This document shows positions 60,099-64,000 of a stretch of 64,000 nt of DNA, piece by piece. A program made the position numbers and the translations under genes. The stretch is from UBA7702 sp040776805 (GTDB lineage Bacteria; Bacillota; Dehalobacteriia; UBA7702), in the NCBI GenBank assembly GCA_040776805.1, contig JAXGZS010000004.1:62001-126000 (forward strand), given 5' to 3'. The notes under the pieces were generated by a model, which worked only from the letters and a program-made list of their open reading frames with translations, was not told where the DNA came from and did no database searches. Each line of letters begins with the position of its first letter. The stretch's first letter is position 1.

Positions 60099-62741
60099 TT
60101 ATTGATTGCGAATCGCCGCTTGAGCTGCGGCCAATCTGGCGATGGGTACGCGGTAAGGAGAGCAGCTCACAAAGTCGAGGCCGAGACGGTGGCAGAGATC
60201 AATGGATTCGGGATCGCCGCCGTGTTCGCCGCAAATGCCGATGAGGAAATCAGGCTTGACGCTTCTCGCACCTTCGATGGCAATCTTCATCAGTTTGCCC
60301 ACGCCTTTTTCATCCAGGGTAACAAAGGGGCTGACGGGCAAAACCTTTTGTTCCACATAAGTATAGAGGAACTTTCCTTCCGCGTCGTCCCGGGAGAAAC
60401 CAAAGCTGGTCTGGGTCAGGTCATTGGTGCCGAAGGAGAAAAAATCGGCTTCCGGGGCCAGTTCATCGGCGGTAAGAGCGGCACGGGGTACCTCGATCAT
60501 GGTGCCGACGGTATACTCAAAATCAATCTTCGTTTCTTCCTTTACCTGGGCGGCAACGTCATCAATGATGGCTCTTAAACGATGAAATTCGTTGATATGG
60601 ACAACAAGGGGTACTTCCACTTCGGGGAAGACTTCAAACCCTTCTTTGGTCAATTGGGCTACAGCTTCAAAAACCGCTCTGGCCTGCATATCGTAAATTT
60701 CAGGATAGCTGATACCGAGACGGCAGCCGCGATGACCGAGCATGGGATTGACTTCGGAAAGCGATTCCACTTTCTTCATCACTTCTTCTTTTTCAGCGAC
60801 CACGGCAGGATCACCGCCGTTGCACTTCAGCGTGGTGATTTCCACCAACAACTCTTCTTTATCGGGAAGGAATTCGTGGAGGGGCGGATCTAAGAAGCGA
60901 ATGGTCACAGGATATCCGGCCATTGCTTTGAGGATGCCGTAAAAATCGCCTCTCTGCATCGGCAATAATTTTGCCAGCGCCGCCTTTCTGCCTTCCACGT
61001 CCTCTGCCATGATCATTTCCTGAACCACGGGAAGACGATCTAGTTCCATAAACATATGCTCTGTCCTGGTGAGACCGATGCCGTGGGCCCCGAAAGCCCT
61101 GGCTTTTAAGGCGTCCGAGGGGTTATCGGCATTGGCGCGGACATCGAGTTTTCTCACTTCGTCGGCCCAGCCGAGATATTCTTCGAATTCTTCCCCTTGG
61201 GCGGAAGCCGTCATCGGCACTTCGCCTTTGAAAATGCGGCCGGTGGCGCCGTCAATGGAGATCATATCCTCTTCGGTGAGGGTATCACCGTTGATGACGA
61301 CCTTTTTGCCGTCGGCGTCGATTTTCAAAGCTTCAGCGCCGCAAACGGCGGGCACCCCCATACCTCTGGCAATGACCGCAGCGTGGCTGGTCATGCCGCC
61401 GTGACTGGTCAGGATCCCTTGGGCTTCCACCATGCCGTGAATGTCCTCCGGCGTGGTTTCCGTGCGCACCAGAATCACTTTTTGGCCCTCTTTCCCCAGT
61501 CTTTCAGCGGTATCGGCGTCAAAGACAGCTCTGCCGCAGGCAGCGCCGGGAGAAGCGGGAAGCCCTGTGGCAATGGCCGTGAGCTTCGCTTTGGGATCAA
61601 TGCCGGGGTGGAGCAGCTGGTTGATTTGAAGGGGATCCAGGCGCATCAAGGCTTCTTCCTTGGTGATCAAACCTTCTTCCACCATATCAACGGCAACCTT
61701 GATCGCCGAGGCAGCAGTACGTTTGCCGTTTCTGGTTTGCAGCATGAAGAGCTTGCCGCGTTCCACCGTGAATTCCATATCCTGCATATCATGATAATGG
61801 GTTTCCAAATTGGTGGCTATATCTAAAAATTGAGCGTATACGTCGGGCATATCCTGGGCGAGACTGGCAATGGGCTGAGGCGTCCGAATCCCCGCCACAA
61901 CGTCTTCCCCTTGGGCGTTGATAAGGTATTCCCCAAAGAGTCCCTTTTCCCCGGTGGAAGGATTGCGGGTAAAGGCGACGCCGGTGCCGCAATCTTCACC
62001 CATATTGCCGAAGACCATGCACTGCACGTTGACGGCAGTGCCCAGAGCATCGGAAATCTTATTGGCTTTTCTATAATAGATGGCGCGGTCAGAATTCCAG
62101 GAACGGAATACGGCCATAATCGCTAAAAGAAGCTGTTTTTCAGGATCCTGGGGAAATTCATCGCCGGTACCCTTTCTGTAGATATCTTTAAAGGTGGCAA
62201 TCAGTTTTTCCAGAGCTTCAGCGGTGAGTTGATGGTCAAACTCCGCCTTTTCCGCTTCTTTCAGGAGGGAAAGGGCTCTTTCAAAGGAGGAGCCGTCCAC
62301 GCCCATGGCGACATCGCCGAACATCTGAATAAAACGGCGATAGCAATCCAGGGCAAAGCGGCGGTTGCCGGTGGCGGCGGCCATCCCCTCCACGGTCTGA
62401 TCGTTCAAACCAAGATTTAAGATGGTATCCATCATACCGGGCATGGAAACTTTGGCGCCGGAGCGTACCGAAACCAGGAGCGGATTTTCTTTGTCCCCCA
62501 ATTTCTTGCCGATTTCCTTTTCGACGGTGGCGAGGTTTTTCTTCAGTTCCTCCTCCAGTCCGGCGGGCATCTGCTGATTTTGGATATAATATTCATTGCA
62601 GGCTTCGGTGGTAATGGTCAAACCGGGGGGAACAGGCAGGCCGATATTGGTCATTTCCGCTAAATTCGCACCCTTGCCTCCTAAAAGTTCTCTCATCTCG
62701 CTGTTACCTTCGTGGAAAAGGTAAACATACTTCTTACTCAT
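60099..62741 (-). CDS. ppdK: Pyruvate, phosphate dikinase
   Basis: 880 aa cytosolic enzyme interconverting pyruvate, ATP and phosphate with PEP, AMP and pyrophosphate. The N-terminal ATP-grasp domain starts LLGGKGANLAEMTNIGLPVPPG. The swivelling domain carries the catalytic His in GGMTSHAAVIARGMG, with the Thr phosphorylated by the regulator two residues before it. The C-terminal PEP-binding barrel ends with the catalytic Cys in GICGEHGGDP. The length matches full-size PPDK. Its start overlaps the stop of the regulatory gene by 8 bp. Confidence 0.96.
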   Translation of the reverse strand: MSKKYVYLFHEGNSEMRELLGGKGANLAEMTNIGLPVPPGLTITTEACNEYYIQNQQMPAGLEEELKKNLATVEKEIGKKLGDKENPLLVSVRSGAKVSMPGMMDTILNLGLNDQTVEGMAAATGNRRFALDCYRRFIQMFGDVAMGVDGSSFERALSLLKEAEKAEFDHQLTAEALEKLIATFKDIYRKGTGDEFPQDPEKQLLLAIMAVFRSWNSDRAIYYRKANKISDALGTAVNVQCMVFGNMGEDCGTGVAFTRNPSTGEKGLFGEYLINAQGEDVVAGIRTPQPIASLAQDMPDVYAQFLDIATNLETHYHDMQDMEFTVERGKLFMLQTRNGKRTAASAIKVAVDMVEEGLITKEEALMRLDPLQINQLLHPGIDPKAKLTAIATGLPASPGAACGRAVFDADTAERLGKEGQKVILVRTETTPEDIHGMVEAQGILTSHGGMTSHAAVIARGMGVPAVCGAEALKIDADGKKVVINGDTLTEEDMISIDGATGRIFKGEVPMTASAQGEEFEEYLGWADEVRKLDVRANADNPSDALKARAFGAHGIGLTRTEHMFMELDRLPVVQEMIMAEDVEGRKAALAKLLPMQRGDFYGILKAMAGYPVTIRFLDPPLHEFLPDKEELLVEITTLKCNGGDPAVVAEKEEVMKKVESLSEVNPMLGHRGCRLGISYPEIYDMQARAVFEAVAQLTKEGFEVFPEVEVPLVVHINEFHRLRAIIDDVAAQVKEETKIDFEYTVGTMIEVPRAALTADELAPEADFFSFGTNDLTQTSFGFSRDDAEGKFLYTYVEQKVLPVSPFVTLDEKGVGKLMKIAIEGARSVKPDFLIGICGEHGGDPESIDLCHRLGLDFVSCSPYRVPIARLAAAQAAIRNQ

Positions 62742-63549
62742 GTATAGCCTCCTTATACAATTCTAATATATTTCCAGCCGTTTCCTCCACCGCTTTATTG
62801 GTCACATCCAAGACGCGGCAGCCGAGACAGCGGTATACCTTTGTGGCATATTCCAATTCCTCCAGCAGGCGATTAGGGTCGGCGTAATCGTCGCTGACAC
62901 CGACGGCGCCCATGGTGTTCAAACGCTCCCGGCGGATGTCGTTGAGAGTCTGCGGCCGAATGGTGAGGCCGATGATCTTCTCTTTGGGCAGCGTAAAAAT
63001 TTCTTTAGGCAGCGGCGCTTCGGGAACAAGGGGCAAATTGGCCACCAGCAAATTTTTGTTGGCCAAATACATGGAAAGCGGCGTTTTCGACGTCCGGGAG
63101 ACGCCCAACAGCACGAGATCCGCTTTTCGGAAGCCCCGTGGATCCTTGCCGTCGTCATACTGTACGGCGAATTCCACGGCGGCGACGCGTTTAAAATAGA
63201 CCTCGTCAAGTTTTCTCAAGTTGCCCACCTCATTAGTGGGCTCTAAAGAAAAGCAGGAAGCAATCGCTTCCACAGAAGGCGTCAGCACATCCACGGCGGT
63301 GAGACCCGCCTCTTTTGCGCAGTGGCGCATATGCTTTTTTAGGGATTCCTCCGCCAACGTATAAAGGATGATTGCCTGATCCGCGGCGGCGGAATCGACA
63401 ATTTCCGAAATCTTTGCCGCCGTGTTGGCGTGGGGATAGCGTTTTTGTTCCAGAGGAATCTCCGCAAACTGCGAAATGGCGGCCCGGGCCACCACCTCGG
63501 CGGTTTCCCCGATGGAATCGGAAACGACATAAAGATTGTAATGATCCAT
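62734..63549 (-). CDS. PPDK regulatory protein (kinase/pyrophosphorylase, DUF299)
   Basis: 271 aa bifunctional protein that inactivates PPDK by ADP-dependent phosphorylation of its active-site Thr and reactivates it by Pi-dependent dephosphorylation. The family start LYVVSDSIGETAEVVARAAI and P-loop LLGVSRTSKTPLSMYLANK are clear. The overlap with ppdK supports pairing with PPDK rather than PEP synthase. It is preceded by a TTGACA/TACAAT promoter. Confidence 0.94.
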   Translation of the reverse strand: MDHYNLYVVSDSIGETAEVVARAAISQFAEIPLEQKRYPHANTAAKISEIVDSAAADQAIILYTLAEESLKKHMRHCAKEAGLTAVDVLTPSVEAIASCFSLEPTNEVGNLRKLDEVYFKRVAAVEFAVQYDDGKDPRGFRKADLVLLGVSRTSKTPLSMYLANKNLLVANLPLVPEAPLPKEIFTLPKEKIIGLTIRPQTLNDIRRERLNTMGAVGVSDDYADPNRLLEELEYATKVYRCLGCRVLDVTNKAVEETAGNILELYKEAIHE

Positions 63550-63598
63550 GGTTTTACCTGTCAGAATAGTGATAATATCCCATCTTTCATATAGTAAT

Positions 63599-63626
63599 AT
63601 TGTATAACATATCTTATCCTTGTCAA
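63599..63626 (-). promoter_or_regulatory. Promoter of the PPDK regulator-ppdK operon
   Basis: Consensus TTGACA (63621-63626), a 16-bp spacer and TACAAT (63599-63604) on the minus strand. Confidence 0.7.
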
Positions 63627-63864
63627 GGAATTTATTCTCTGAAAATGGGGATTTTTTTCATATTAACGCCAACATAAAGCAGAAATTTAGACATTTTCAA
63701 CCTTTTCGCGTCCTGTATTCCACTCAAACCCGGCGGCATTTTCCCTTAAATAGCTGTCTTCTTTTTTATTTCTGTTTTTCCTGATTCGCCCTTTTTTCTT
63801 TTATTTCCCGCTGGCACGTCCATCAAACGCCCACGGCAAGAATCCCATCTGAACAGCAGTTTCA
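63627..63864. other. AT-rich intergenic region
   Basis: About 240 bp between divergent promoters; no gene or structured element could be supported. Confidence 0.4.
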
Positions 63865-63893
63865 TTGACACTAAAAAAGTCTGGTGTTATAAT
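63865..63893 (+). promoter_or_regulatory. Promoter of the MBOAT gene
   Basis: Consensus TTGACA (63865-63870), a 17-bp spacer and consensus TATAAT (63888-63893), 36 bp before the start codon. Confidence 0.85.
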
Positions 63894-63928
63894 ACCTGTT
63901 GGATATCTGCCAAATTTCGAGGGTTCTT

Positions 63929-64000
63929 ATGATTTTTTCATCCTATGGACTTATTTTTATATTTTTCCCCACCGTCTTTACAGGTTATTGGCTTTTACAA
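63929..64000 (+). CDS. MBOAT-family O-acyltransferase (start only)
   Basis: Only the first 24 codons lie in the window. The translation MIFSSYGLIFIFFPTVFTGY is the typical opening of AlgI/DltB/PatA-type MBOAT proteins, which move acetyl or alanyl groups across the membrane onto surface polymers. GAGGG precedes the ATG and a strong promoter lies upstream. The identity rests on this short segment. Confidence 0.6.
   Translation, partial: MIFSSYGLIFIFFPTVFTGYWLLQ

Overview
The window looks like part of the chromosome of an anaerobic, endospore-forming Bacillota with roughly balanced base composition. The evidence is a complete gerA-type germination operon, a CwlD-like cortex amidase, S-layer-homology (SLH) surface proteins, an LPXTG-like anchored protein, a superoxide-reductase/flavodiiron/rubrerythrin oxygen-defence cluster, pyruvate phosphate dikinase with its regulator, and a corrinoid-type MttB methyltransferase. 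Genus cannot be fixed from the sequence alone. No phage, IS element, CRISPR array or rRNA operon was seen.

Layout. 1-3.3 kb: glycine betaine/proline-type ABC importer (opuA-like, minus strand) behind a leader that carries an intrinsic terminator. 3.6-6.6 kb: 1004-residue repeat/SLH surface protein. 6.8-10.8 kb: niaR-nadA-nadB-nadC NAD synthesis operon, its promoter overlapped by a 26-bp perfect palindrome. 10.8-14.2 kb: KimA-like APC transporter with a ~325-nt leader, then a HAD phosphatase. 15-19.1 kb: gerAA-gerAC-gerAB plus a small membrane protein. 19.4-25.7 kb: glutamate dehydrogenase, tRNA-Ala, DUF421 protein, CwlD-like amidase, comEA-comEC, and a tRNA with CAU anticodon. 25.8-30 kb: Crp-type regulator divergent from desulfoferrodoxin, then a small regulator, a 43-residue Cys4 protein, FprA, and a flavin reductase-rubredoxin-rubrerythrin fusion. 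30-36 kb: MetE-like protein, O-antigen-ligase-type membrane protein, and an SLH-anchored subtilase.

36-42 kb: repeat-rich lipoprotein, acyltransferase, and three tandem polysaccharide deacetylases (one frameshifted). 42-46 kb: mazG-hup-rqcP, a cytidylate-kinase-like protein, an EEP-family enzyme, two copies of a palindromic intergenic element, and a pair of overlapping tiny Cys-rich genes. 46-53 kb: HELLH protein, ridA-ilvA, then a sigma-54 activator divergent from a transporter plus MttB-family methyltransferase with a well-spaced -24/-12 promoter. 53-59 kb: alpha/beta hydrolase, then a surface-appendage-like locus (DivIVA-like coiled coil, signal peptidase I, LPEAG-anchored protein) behind a terminator-bearing leader. 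59-64 kb: EamA transporter, ppdK and its regulator, and the start of an MBOAT acyltransferase.

How it fits together. Much of the window builds or remodels the cell surface: SLH proteins, deacetylases, subtilase and anchored protein. Much of the rest handles anaerobic metabolism and oxygen stress. The most promising places for something undescribed are four: the attenuated coiled-coil/SPase/LPEAG locus; the Cys-rich micro-operon whose ribosome-binding site sits in a hairpin; the duplicated palindromic element; and the sigma-54-controlled non-pyrrolysine MttB operon.
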